Positions 1-8,367 are shown, counted from the stretch's first letter. The stretch: 8,572 bases of DNA from JALYUA01 sp038229875 (GCA_038229875.1 JBBROA010000152.1:1-8572), one strand, 5' to 3'. The notes: generated from the letters alone by a model not told the origin. Numbers and translations: made by a program.

Positions 1-31
1 GGCGGGGGGCGGCGGTTGCCTCCCTGCGTGC

Positions 32-44
32 GGGGGGGGGGGGG
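32..44. repeat. G13 homopolymer
   Basis: An uninterrupted run of 13 G on the + strand within a non-coding, nearly A/T-free stretch (bases 1-129). Together with the G6 at 4-9 it could support G-quadruplex formation. It is also a typical place for sequencing or assembly length errors. No gene is supported around it. Confidence 0.8.
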
Positions 45-81
45 CGGCCCCACGCGCCCGCCCCGCGGCGGGGTGCCCTCC

Positions 82-109
82 CCCCCGCGGGGCGTTCGCC
101 CCGCGGGGG
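82..109 (-). terminator. Strong GC hairpin downstream of the GTPase gene, possible terminator
   Basis: Bases 82-93 are perfectly complementary to 98-109, giving a 12-bp all-G/C stem with a 4-base loop (GTTC on the + strand, GAAC on the - strand). It begins about 20 bases past the stop codon of the leftward GTPase gene, where a terminator or 3' stabilising hairpin is expected. There is no T-tract after it in the - direction, so it is not a canonical intrinsic terminator. It could act with Rho or only protect the 3' end. Confidence 0.45.
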
Positions 110-129
110 TCCCCGCCAATGGCGACGGT

Positions 130-2085
130 TCAGGCGCCCCGGACGGCGCGCCGGAGGCGCTCGGAGAGGTCGCCGAGCGACTCCGCCAGAGACTCCCGCA
201 GACGGTCGAATTCCTGTGAGAGGCGCTCATCGTCCGCGCCACGCTGCCCGTGGGCCTCGAGAAGCGGCGCGAGCTGGCTGCGGATGTCTTCGGCCTCGCG
301 GCGACCGTGCCCGATCCGCTCTTCGACGTCGCCCCGGAGGCCCTGGAGCTCCGCGCGGATGTCGTCGGCCTCGCGGCGGCTCTGGGACGTCTTCTCACGA
401 AGAGCCGCTTCGAGCACTTCGAGCTGTGGCTGCATCAGGGAAACCTGTCCCTGGAGCCGCTCGTGCCGCTCCGCAAGGCCGGCGATCTGGACGGAGAACT
501 TCTCCCCGCGCTCCCCGAAGCTGCGCAGCGAAATGGACACGTCGTCTTCGTACGTGCGCTGCCGCTTTTCGGAGAGTGAGAGCCGGTCATGCGCCTCGCG
601 GACCCGGCCCTCCACGTCCTCGCGGCCTTCGAGCGACGCGGCCAGGGCCGCCAGCCGCTCCGTGAATGACGCGTGGTTCTCGCCCGCGGCCCTTCCGGAG
701 TCCCGCGCGGCACGTTCCACCGCTTCCAGGCGCGTAGCCAGAGCCGCCGCGTCATCCTCGGTCCGGGCGCGCTCTTCTCGCTCGCGCGCGAGAACGGCGA
801 GAGCCTCTTCTATTTTCGCTTCGAGCGCCCGGATCCTCGCGTCGGTCTCTTCGGCCAGCGCGTTCGAAGGAGCCGCGTCGGCCGCGCCGGTTTCCATTGA
901 CGCGGCCGGCTGCTCGAGGGGAGTGGCGGGAGCCTCCGGCATCACGAGGGCGGACGACGGCTCGAATTCGGGCTGGACGGGCGGCGGCGCGAGGCCGAGC
1001 TCGGACGCGCGCTGCCGACCGCCGCTCTCCGCGAGCGGCTCCGGCGCCGCTGCGTAGAACGCCGGATCGTCGGGCGCCGCCGGTCGCGGGGCCGGCCCGG
1101 GTTCGGCGGACACGAGCTCGGGGAGCGGCGGAAGCGACAGCTCCGGGAGAGCACCGGTCGACCACGCCGCCGATGAAGGGGGCGGGGGAGCGCCCGGGTC
1201 GTGCGCGGGCGGCGCGGCGGTATTGGCAAACGGGGCGTCGGACTCGGACACCGCCGCTTCCGGCGCGGGATCGGCCGCGTCTTCAGTTTCGAACGGGGCC
1301 TCGTCCGGAAGAGAGGGCACGAGCGCGAGTGGCCGCTTGGCGGCGGACGGGGGCTCGGCCGCCGGCGCCGCTTCGCGTGCGGCCGCCGGGGGGGCTGGCG
1401 CCGGCGCGGCGCGGTTCAGGAGCGAATCCTTCCAGGAGAGCAGATCGTCGGGCTCGCGGCGCGCAGGAATTGGCCCCGCTTCTTCGGGCTTGCGGCCCTG
1501 CAGCCGCCGGAGGAGGTCGACGAACGTGAGCTTGGAGATCAGCTTGAAGGTCTCGGTGACCCCGCGGCCGGCGCTCGCCACCGCTTCGACGAACGGGTAG
1601 GACGACAGACCGAGCGCTTCCTGGAGCGCGTCGACTGAGAGGATGTCGCTCAAGTCGCGCTTGTTGTACTGGATGACGACGGGGATCCCCTCGAAGGAGA
1701 CGCCGTTCGCCTTGAGGTTCTCCTTCAGGTTCTGCCAGCTCTCGAGGTTCTTCGGGAGCATCGTCCACTGGGAGTCCGCGACGAAGACGATGCCGTCCGT
1801 GCCCTTCAGCACGACCCGGCGGGTTTCGTTGAACGCCGTCTGGCCGGGAACCGTCGCGAGCTGGAAGCGAATCTTGTAGCCCTTGATGTCGCCGAGCTCG
1901 ACCGGGAGGAGATCGAAGTAGATCGTCCGGTCCGTCTGGGTCGCGAGGTTTAAGAGCTTCCCGACCGTCGCGGGTTCCAGGCGCTCGTGGAGCAGGTGGA
2001 GGTTGGTGGTCTTGCCACCCAGACCCGGACCGTAGTACACGATCTTGGCCGTCAGCTCCCGGGTCGCCGCGTTGTAAATGACCAT
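130..2085 (-). CDS. MglA-family Ras-like GTPase fused to a Pro/Ala-rich linker and C-terminal coiled coil
   Basis: A 651-residue protein. Residues 1-195 form a complete MglA-type small GTPase: P-loop GPGLGGKTT (19-27), switch I around DRTIYFDLLP, the MglA-specific TVPGQ (78-82) in place of the usual DxxGQ, NKRD (141-144), and a SAG-type G5 (171-173). Known MglA proteins of about 195 residues set cell polarity and drive gliding or pilus motility, with MglB as GAP. Here a low-complexity Pro/Ala/Glu linker (about 227-410) leads to a heptad-like, charged coiled coil (about 412-648), so the GTPase may be tethered to a scaffold or partner. That role is inferred. ATG at 2085 is chosen because MVIYNAATREL aligns with the MglA N-terminus; an in-frame TTG at 2100 would add five residues. 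No Shine-Dalgarno precedes either start. No mglB is present in the window, and the gene is divergent from pyrR. Confidence 0.9.
   Translation of the reverse strand: MVIYNAATRELTAKIVYYGPGLGGKTTNLHLLHERLEPATVGKLLNLATQTDRTIYFDLLPVELGDIKGYKIRFQLATVPGQTAFNETRRVVLKGTDGIVFVADSQWTMLPKNLESWQNLKENLKANGVSFEGIPVVIQYNKRDLSDILSVDALQEALGLSSYPFVEAVASAGRGVTETFKLISKLTFVDLLRRLQGRKPEEAGPIPARREPDDLLSWKDSLLNRAAPAPAPPAAAREAAPAAEPPSAAKRPLALVPSLPDEAPFETEDAADPAPEAAVSESDAPFANTAAPPAHDPGAPPPPSSAAWSTGALPELSLPPLPELVSAEPGPAPRPAAPDDPAFYAAAPEPLAESGGRQRASELGLAPPPVQPEFEPSSALVMPEAPATPLEQPAASMETGAADAAPSNALAEETDARIRALEAKIEEALAVLAREREERARTEDDAAALATRLEAVERAARDSGRAAGENHASFTERLAALAASLEGREDVEGRVREAHDRLSLSEKRQRTYEDDVSISLRSFGERGEKFSVQIAGLAERHERLQGQVSLMQPQLEVLEAALREKTSQSRREADDIRAELQGLRGDVEERIGHGRREAEDIRSQLAPLLEAHGQRGADDERLSQEFDRLRESLAESLGDLSERLRRAVRGA
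280..378 (-). repeat. 75-bp-period duplication within the coiled-coil coding region
   Basis: Bases 280-303 and 355-378 are 24-base direct repeats with a single mismatch, 75 bases (25 codons) apart. They encode RREADDIRAEL and RREAEDIRSQL in the coiled coil of the GTPase fusion. A few matching bases continue upstream (271-275 against 346-350). The period keeps the reading frame, consistent with growth of the coiled coil by tandem duplication. Confidence 0.7.
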
Positions 2086-2110
2086 TCGATTTTTGTGCAA
2101 TTATAAATCG
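2086..2110. promoter_or_regulatory. Divergent promoter-like patch with a dyad
   Basis: This is the only A/T-rich patch between the GTPase gene and pyrR. The - strand reads TATAAT at 2105-2100, a perfect -10 hexamer. The + strand reads TATAAA at 2102-2107. No good -35 is seen for either at 16-18 bp. A dyad CGATTT (2087-2092) / AAATCG (2105-2110) encloses both hexamers and is shaped like a repressor site. If the - strand hexamer is used, transcription would start only about 8 bases before ATG 2085, giving a nearly leaderless mRNA. That would explain the missing Shine-Dalgarno. The + strand promoter would give pyrR a leader of roughly 85-90 bases. Confidence 0.4.
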
Positions 2111-2167
2111 GATTTGGAGGGGGGCCGGCACTTTCGGCGGACTTTTCGAGGGTGTCCTTGCCTTGAC

Positions 2168-2200
2168 GGAGGGGGGCATCGCTCATAGACTGCCCCGACG
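2168..2200 (+). promoter_or_regulatory. Shine-Dalgarno-like site and hairpin before the pyrR TTG start
   Basis: GGAGGGGGG lies at 2168-2176, too far (24 bases) from the TTG at 2201 for ordinary use. Bases 2173-2178 (GGGGCA) pair with 2191-2196 (TGCCCC), leaving a 12-base loop. Folding would leave GGAGG (2168-2172) just outside the stem and bring it to within about 4 bases of the start codon; alternatively the stem may hide part of the purine tract. Either way the structure could tune pyrR translation. The same 10-base word GGAGGGGGGC also occurs at 2116-2125. Confidence 0.4.
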
Positions 2201-2755
2201 TTGGCTGAAACGCTCGTCAAAAAGGCCCGGATCCTCGACAGCGAGCGTATCCGCCGCATGGTCGACCGCATGGCGCACGAGATCGCGGAGCGCCATAAGG
2301 ACCTCCCGGACCTGGCGTTTATCGGCATCCGGACCCGGGGAGTGCCCCTCGCGAACCGGCTGGCGGCCCGGCTGGGAGAGCTCGTCGAACGGCCGTTTCC
2401 GGTCGGCACCCTGGACATCACCCTCTACCGCGACGACCTGTCCCTCGTCGCCCCCCAGCCGCTGCTCAAGAAGACTGAAATCGACTTCGACCTGAACGGG
2501 AGGACCGTTCTCCTGTGCGACGACGTGCTCTACACGGGCCGGACGATCCGCGCCGCGCTCGACGGGATCATCGACCTCGGGCGGCCGCGCGCGATGCGTC
2601 TGGCCGTCCTGATCGACCGGGGCCACCGCGAGCTTCCGATCGAGGCGAACTACGTGGGCAAGAGCGTACCCACCGCCGGCCGCGAAGTCATCAAGGTGAT
2701 GTTCCAGGAAACCGACGGCGCCGACGAAGTGTGGATTCTCGAGAAGTCGGCGTGA
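2201..2755 (+). CDS. pyrR: PyrR: pyrimidine operon regulator / uracil phosphoribosyltransferase
   Basis: A 184-residue protein, the usual PyrR length. It has the N-terminal ILDSERIRRMVDRMAHEI segment, the family block GIRTRGVPLANRLA (42-55) and the PRPP-binding loop VLLCDDVLYTGRT (103-115), followed by LAVLIDRGHRELPIEANYVG. PyrR proteins are cytosolic, bind uridine nucleotides and the pyr mRNA leader to control transcription attenuation or translation, and often have weak uracil phosphoribosyltransferase activity. TTG 2201 is the chosen start: an in-frame TAG at 2186-2188 blocks extension, and the next in-frame ATG (2258) would remove conserved residues. It is the first gene of the pyr cluster, with pyrB 37 bases downstream, which strongly supports the regulatory role. 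Which RNA it binds here is not visible; I found no clear match to the Bacillus PyrR-binding loop. Confidence 0.95.
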   Translation: MAETLVKKARILDSERIRRMVDRMAHEIAERHKDLPDLAFIGIRTRGVPLANRLAARLGELVERPFPVGTLDITLYRDDLSLVAPQPLLKKTEIDFDLNGRTVLLCDDVLYTGRTIRAALDGIIDLGRPRAMRLAVLIDRGHRELPIEANYVGKSVPTAGREVIKVMFQETDGADEVWILEKSA

Positions 2756-2762
2756 TGGAGAA

Positions 2763-2777
2763 GGGCGCCCGGCGCCC
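2763..2777 (+). other. Intercistronic hairpin between pyrR and pyrB
   Basis: Bases 2763-2768 and 2772-2777 can form a 6-bp G/C stem with a 3-base loop (5 bp with a relaxed loop), 7 bases after the pyrR stop and 15 bases before the pyrB ATG. It could modulate pyrB translation or RNA decay. It may also be a chance product of the short tandem repeat GCGCCCG in this GC-rich gap. There is no T-tract, so it is not an intrinsic terminator. Confidence 0.3.
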
Positions 2778-2792
2778 GGCGCTGGATGCCAG

Positions 2793-3790
<998 letters not shown>

Positions 3791-3794
<4 letters not shown>

Positions 3795-5191
3795 CGGCGC
3801 GTCCCGCGAAGACGGCGCGTCCCGCGAAGACGGCGCGTTCCGCGAAAACGGCGCCCTCGACAAACGCGGTGCGCCCGGTGACGAGACCTCCCGTCAGGCA
3901 CCTCCTGATCCGGGGCGGGCGCCTGATCGACCCGCGCGCCGGAGTCGACGGCCTCTTCGACGTTCTCGTAGATTTTGAAAAGGGGACCGTTGAGCGCGTC
4001 GGCAAAGGTCTGACGTCGGACGACGCGAAGATTCTCGACGCGGCGGGCCTTTATGTCTTTCCGGGGTTCATCGACCTGCACGCGCACCTGCGGGAGCCCG
4101 GCCGCGAGCATGCGGAGACGATCGCCTCGGGGCTGAAGGCCGCCGCGGCGGGGGGCTTCACGGCCGTCTGCGCGATGCCGAACACGGATCCCGTGATGGA
4201 CAACCGCGCGATCGTGGAGTACGTCGTGTCGAAGTCGCGCGGAGTGGCGGCGACGCGGCTCTACCCGATCGGCGCGATCACGCGGGGGCAGCTCGGAAAA
4301 GAGCTTGCCGAGTTCGGGGAGATGCGGATCGGCGGCGCGGTCGCGCTCTCCGACGATGGCAAATGGCTGGCCGACGGGGCACTGCTCCGTCACGCCTTCC
4401 AGCACGCGAGCCTGTTCGGGATGCCCATCGTGCAGCATTGCGAAGACCCGACGCTCTCCGGCGGCGCGCCGATGCACGAGGGCGCCGTCTCGACGCGCCT
4501 CGGCCTCTCAGGGCAGCCGGCCATCGCGGAAGCTGCGGCGGTGGCGCGGGATCTTCTGGTCGCGGAGCTCGTCGGGGGAAGACTTCACGTCGCGCACCTC
4601 TCGACGGGACGCGCGCTCTCCCTCGTCCGCGAGGCGAAGAGCCGCGGCCTGGCGGTCACGTGCGAGGTGACGCCTCACCATCTCGTCCTGACGGACGAGG
4701 AGGTGGCGCGTTCCGGGTTTTCGACGAGCTCCAAGATGAACCCGCCGCTCCGCGAGCGCGAAGATCTCGAGGCGCTGGCCGCGGGCCTCGAGGACGGCAC
4801 GGTGGACGCGATCGCCACGGACCACGCCCCGCATCACGAAGATGAAAAAGCGGTCGAGTTCAACGTGGCCCCTTTCGGCATCGTCGGGCTCGAGACGGCG
4901 GCTTCTCTGGTATTCGACGGGCTCGTGCGAAACGGCCGTCTCTCGCTGCGCCGATTCGCCGCCCTGTTCTCCGCGGGCCCGGCCGCGGCCTTCGCTCTCC
5001 CGGGCGGGGGTCTCGAAGCCGGAGCGGTGGCGGACGTGACCCTCTTCGATCCTCAGGCACTCTCGACCGTCGATCCGGCGCGATTCGAGTCTCTCTCCCG
5101 GAACACTCCCTTTGCGGGGCGGGAGCTCGTCGGCGCTCCCGTGGCGACGATCGTGGGAGGCCGCGTCGTGTGGAGGCGCGGTGAGGCGTGA
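3791..5191 (+). CDS. pyrC: Dihydroorotase, class I
   Basis: A 466-residue amidohydrolase that cyclises carbamoyl-aspartate to dihydroorotate, the step after PyrB. Zinc and catalytic motifs are all present: HAHLREPG (His97, His99, Arg101), SDDG (187-190), QHCED (His216), HVAHLSTG (266-273), CEVTPHH (291-297), KMNPPLR (315-321) and TDHAPHH with catalytic Asp344. This is the class I pattern seen in Aquifex and Bacillus, not the short E. coli type, and nothing suggests an inactive PyrX-like paralogue. The enzyme usually begins near HLLIRGGRLIDP (residue 37), so the first 35 residues are an unusual basic extension made of six-residue repeats. ATG 3791 overlaps the pyrB stop and has a good Shine-Dalgarno, GGGAGGG at 3778-3784. 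The next gene overlaps its stop by 4 bases. Confidence 0.96.
3794..3856 (+). repeat. 18-bp tandem repeat at the 5' end of pyrC
   Basis: Units 3794-3811 and 3812-3829 are identical. Unit 3830-3847 has two changes, and a partial fourth begins at 3848. Translated, they give TARPAK, TARPAK, TARSAK, TAP. Because 18 bases equal six codons, slippage would change the length of the basic N-terminal tail without breaking the frame. The repeat starts on the second codon of pyrC. Confidence 0.9.
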
Positions 5192-7464
5192 GGCACGAGA
5201 GTGCGCGCCGGGTCGAGCTGCCGGGGCGCCTTCTCGCCGCGGGTTTCCTCTGCGCGGCCTCGTTCGCGGCGTGCGGCCAGACCCGCGGTGATCCCGCGGC
5301 AGCGGCGCCCCGCCCTCAGAGCGCGGTGACCTCGCCGGCGACCGCGCTGAAGGGGACCCGGCGGATCGCGGTCCGCGCCGCGGAAGGCGTCCTGACGGCC
5401 GCGGAGCTCGACCGGATGGCGGGATGGGCGGGGCGGCAGGGCATCGAGGTCCGGACCGGCGGCGAAGGCGATCCGGTTCCGGCGGGATGGGAGACGCTGC
5501 GCGTCGCGGTCGCCCCCGCCTCCGCGGAGTTCTCGCGCCGGCTGCGGCGGTTCGGCGTGACCATGGAAGCGAATGGCTTCTTATTCGACGGCCGGGCGTA
5601 CCGCGCGCCCGAAGACGCCATCGCCGTCCGCGACCCGGCGATTCCCGCCGAGACGCTCCTGTTCGCTAACGCGCGCCCGGCCGTGCCGCGTCTGGCCGGC
5701 CGCCGACTCTTCTTCCGGGAGGGCCCGGAATCGGACTACCTCGTGGTTTCCGGCGACCTCGTGAAGACGGGCCGCTTCTCGTCGGGCGCGGTCGCGCTCG
5801 CGATTCTCCGAGCGTCCGACCGCGACGAAATTCGCGCCCGCGAGGACCTTCTGCACTCCTTCGTGACGGTCGAGCGCGGCGGGGCGCGATGGGAGTTTCC
5901 AGAGAAGGAGCGCCCCGCGGTCGAAAGGCTCGAGCCCATGCTCGCGCATTTTCCGCGGAAGGCCGGCGCGCTTTCGATCGTGGTGCGGATCTTTCCCGAC
6001 GCCACGGCCAAGGCGCGGCTGACCGGCTCCTCGCGGCCTGCGGACGTGAGCCGCCAGGAGGGCGCGGTCCGCGTGGACGTCGACGCGTCGGCTCCGCCGC
6101 AGCCGGACCTGCTCTCTCCCGCGTTTGCCGCTGCTTCGGAGGGAGCGGGAAATCCGAAGCTCTTCGGCCGTCCGACGCTCCTTCTCGCGATCGGAGCGCG
6201 CGCCGCCGGGCGTTGGTGGGGGAGGGAGGTTCCCGGCTTCGCGGGGTTCGCCAGGCGGGCGGGCGTCGCGCCGACGGTTGAAGAGGTCCTGAGCGAAGCG
6301 GATGACGTCTCTCCGATCCTCGCGGTGGGAACGGCGGCGTCATGGGTCGAGGCAGGGGTACGTCTGGAGGGAGAGCCCGCCGTGCGGCGCGATCTTTCCG
6401 GCTCCGACTCCGTGGTAACGGCCGCGCTGCGCCGCTGGGAGAAGGCCGCGGCGGGAGCGGCCGTGGCGCCGCCGGCACGAAGGCCGCTCCCGAAGGGATT
6501 TCTCCGCGGGCTTTCTTACGCGATGTCGAACTCCATGGACGCGAGCTACGCGTCTCCGCGCTCGCGCGAGACTCTCACCCGGCTCGCGGGTCTCGGCACA
6601 AACGCCATCTCCGTGATGCCATTCTCGTTTCAGCGGGAGGCGAGCCGGCCGACTCTCGCGTTCGTGCATCGCAACCCGCAGGGGGAGACCGACGAAGGCA
6701 CGTTGCGCGCCGTCACGGACGCGCGCGCTCTCGGGATCACGGCGATGGTCAAGCCCCAGATCTGGGTGGGCCACGACGTGTTCGTCGGAAACATCGAGAT
6801 GGGCTCGAACGAGGACTGGGTCCGCTGGTTCGCGCTCTATCGCAGATTTCTGGTGCACCACGCGATCGTCTCCGAGGCCTCCGGCGCCTCCCTCTTCTGC
6901 GTGGGGACGGAGCTCATCAAGACCGAAAGCCGCGTCGCCGAGTGGCGGGAAGCCATCGCGGCCGTTCGCCTGGCCACGGGAGCTCCATTGACGTACGCGG
7001 CGAACTGGACCGCGGGCGCGGTCCGCGTCCCGTTCTGGGATGCGCTCGACGCGATCGGCGTCGATTTCTACGATCCCCCGAGCAGCGAGCCCGACGCCGC
7101 CGACGCCGTGCTCGAGGCCGGAGTGCGGAGAGCGGCCGGTCCCCTGGCTGCCCTCTCTTCACGTACGGGAAAACCCGTGATCTTCACCGAGGCGGGATTT
7201 CCGCTCTGCCGGGCCGCATGGATGGCGCCGCACGACGAGAACACCGGCCGGCCGGCGCACGACGGCGACGCGGCGCGAGCGATCGCGGCCGTGTACCGCG
7301 CCCTCGAAAAAGAACCGTGGTGGAAGGGCGTCTACTGGTGGAAGGCGTTCTCTTCCGGGCGGGACGCGCGGCCCGACGAGCGCGGATTTAACGTGCTCGG
7401 CGGAGCTCCCCAGAAGGCGGTCGCCGAAGGATTCGACCGCCTCGCCCGCGAGAGAACGCGTTGA
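5188..7464 (+). CDS. Large predicted lipoprotein with C-terminal GH113-like glycoside hydrolase domain
   Basis: A 758-residue protein. Basic residues, a hydrophobic stretch and the lipobox-like FAAC (Cys29) indicate a type II signal peptide and envelope anchoring; F at -3 is atypical. Residues about 437-755 resemble GH113/clan GH-A TIM barrels (family of beta-1,4-mannanases): GLSYAMSNSMDASYAS, MVKPQIW (520-526), CVGTEL with probable acid/base Glu575, LTYAANW, FWDALDAIGVDFYDP, and VIFTEAGF with probable nucleophile Glu668, then the Trp-rich WWKGVYWWKAF. Both catalytic Glu are present, so it is probably an active glycosidase; the substrate is unknown. Residues about 56-410 are not confidently assigned. 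Their layout weakly recalls peptidase-MA-like proteins but no HExxH is present. The start is GTG 5188, overlapping the pyrC stop (GTGA), with GGAGG at 5172-5176. No functional tie to pyrimidine synthesis is apparent. Confidence 0.85.
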   Translation: MRHESARRVELPGRLLAAGFLCAASFAACGQTRGDPAAAAPRPQSAVTSPATALKGTRRIAVRAAEGVLTAAELDRMAGWAGRQGIEVRTGGEGDPVPAGWETLRVAVAPASAEFSRRLRRFGVTMEANGFLFDGRAYRAPEDAIAVRDPAIPAETLLFANARPAVPRLAGRRLFFREGPESDYLVVSGDLVKTGRFSSGAVALAILRASDRDEIRAREDLLHSFVTVERGGARWEFPEKERPAVERLEPMLAHFPRKAGALSIVVRIFPDATAKARLTGSSRPADVSRQEGAVRVDVDASAPPQPDLLSPAFAAASEGAGNPKLFGRPTLLLAIGARAAGRWWGREVPGFAGFARRAGVAPTVEEVLSEADDVSPILAVGTAASWVEAGVRLEGEPAVRRDLSGSDSVVTAALRRWEKAAAGAAVAPPARRPLPKGFLRGLSYAMSNSMDASYASPRSRETLTRLAGLGTNAISVMPFSFQREASRPTLAFVHRNPQGETDEGTLRAVTDARALGITAMVKPQIWVGHDVFVGNIEMGSNEDWVRWFALYRRFLVHHAIVSEASGASLFCVGTELIKTESRVAEWREAIAAVRLATGAPLTYAANWTAGAVRVPFWDALDAIGVDFYDPPSSEPDAADAVLEAGVRRAAGPLAALSSRTGKPVIFTEAGFPLCRAAWMAPHDENTGRPAHDGDAARAIAAVYRALEKEPWWKGVYWWKAFSSGRDARPDERGFNVLGGAPQKAVAEGFDRLARERTR

Positions 7465-8282
7465 CTGCGTCGGAATCCTGCGCGGGGAACGTCCTCGCGG
7501 CTGCGGTCGAGGCGTCCGCCGCGGGCGGGGAGCTCCTGGTGCGGCGGTGGCGCCATCTGCCGGCGGGGTCGATCGAGGAGAAGAAGAAGAACGACTTCGT
7601 CACGGTCGCCGACCGCGAGAGCGAGGAACGGATCGTCTCCGTGATCCGATCTCACTTTCCCAAGGACAACTTCCTCGGCGAGGAAGGGGGCGTCCGCGGG
7701 AATGATCCGGCGGCGCGAACGTGGATCATAGATCCCCTCGACGGCACCGCAAACTTCATCGCCGGATTCCCGTTCTGGTGCGTTTCGATCGCCGCGCGGG
7801 AGGGGTCGCGGATCGTCGCGGGCGTCATCTGGGATCCGCTGCGCGAGGAGATCTACACCGCGGAACGAGGCTCGGGCGCGTTTCGCAATGGAGCGCGGCT
7901 CGCAGTGTCGCCGCGCCCCGGTCTCGAAGGCGCGTTTCTCGCGACCGGCTTCCCGTTCCGGTCCGGGGAGCGGATCGACGCGTACCTCTCGCTCTTCAAG
8001 ACAGTGTTCCTGCAGGCGAGGGGAATCCGCCGGGCGGGCTCCGCGGCCCTGGACCTCGCGCAGGTCGCGGCCGGAGTCTTCGACGGCTTTTTCGAATTCC
8101 ATCTCTCGCCATGGGACATTGCGGCGGGCTCGATCCTGATCGAGGAAGCCGGCGGCGAGGTCACCGACTTCGACGGCGGAACCCGGTACTGGGAACGCGG
8201 CAACATCATCGCCGGTCCCCCGGGAGTCGCGGCGGAGTTGAGAAAAGCAGCGGCGGGGATCCTGACGGAAGACGAAATCTAA
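7461..8282 (+). CDS. Inositol-monophosphatase family phosphatase
   Basis: A 273-residue protein, the normal length for this Mg-dependent, lithium-sensitive phosphatase family (SuhB/IMPase/CysQ/FBPase-like). The metal-binding motifs are intact: FLGEEGG (Glu74), IDPLDGTANF (Asp91, Asp94) and SPWDIAAGSILIEEAGG (Asp219). The usual K..DFVTVADRESEERI segment (43-58) precedes them. These enzymes hydrolyse inositol-1-phosphate or related small phosphates such as fructose-1,6-bisphosphate, histidinol phosphate or PAP; sequence alone does not decide which, though the family core looks closest to the IMPase group. The start is TTG 7461, overlapping the lipoprotein stop (TTGA). No strong Shine-Dalgarno is visible, so it probably depends on coupling. 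It appears to be the last gene of the operon. Confidence 0.92.
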   Translation: MTASESCAGNVLAAAVEASAAGGELLVRRWRHLPAGSIEEKKKNDFVTVADRESEERIVSVIRSHFPKDNFLGEEGGVRGNDPAARTWIIDPLDGTANFIAGFPFWCVSIAAREGSRIVAGVIWDPLREEIYTAERGSGAFRNGARLAVSPRPGLEGAFLATGFPFRSGERIDAYLSLFKTVFLQARGIRRAGSAALDLAQVAAGVFDGFFEFHLSPWDIAAGSILIEEAGGEVTDFDGGTRYWERGNIIAGPPGVAAELRKAAAGILTEDEI

Positions 8283-8367
8283 GGCCCCTTCGATCTACCT
8301 GCGCGGAGACGCCAAGCAAGGTCGGTTCTTCCCGTCGCCTCCCGAATGGATGATGCCCTTCACCAAT

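Noticed and set aside
119..1057. A 312-codon open frame on the + strand, opposite the GTPase coiled coil
   Set aside because: Its product is Arg/Ser/Ala-rich without any recognisable motif and lies antisense to a protein with clear domain and heptad structure. Long antisense frames are expected in DNA this GC-rich.
2101..2200. A Bacillus-type PyrR-binding loop with terminator/antiterminator in the pyrR leader
   Set aside because: Only a weak partial match (CGAGGGT near 2147) was seen, with no terminator hairpin followed by a T-run. The SD-side hairpin is the better-supported structure.
7721..8353. A 210-codon + strand frame overlapping the phosphatase
   Set aside because: It is an Arg-rich shadow of the phosphatase gene, which has intact catalytic motifs in its own frame.
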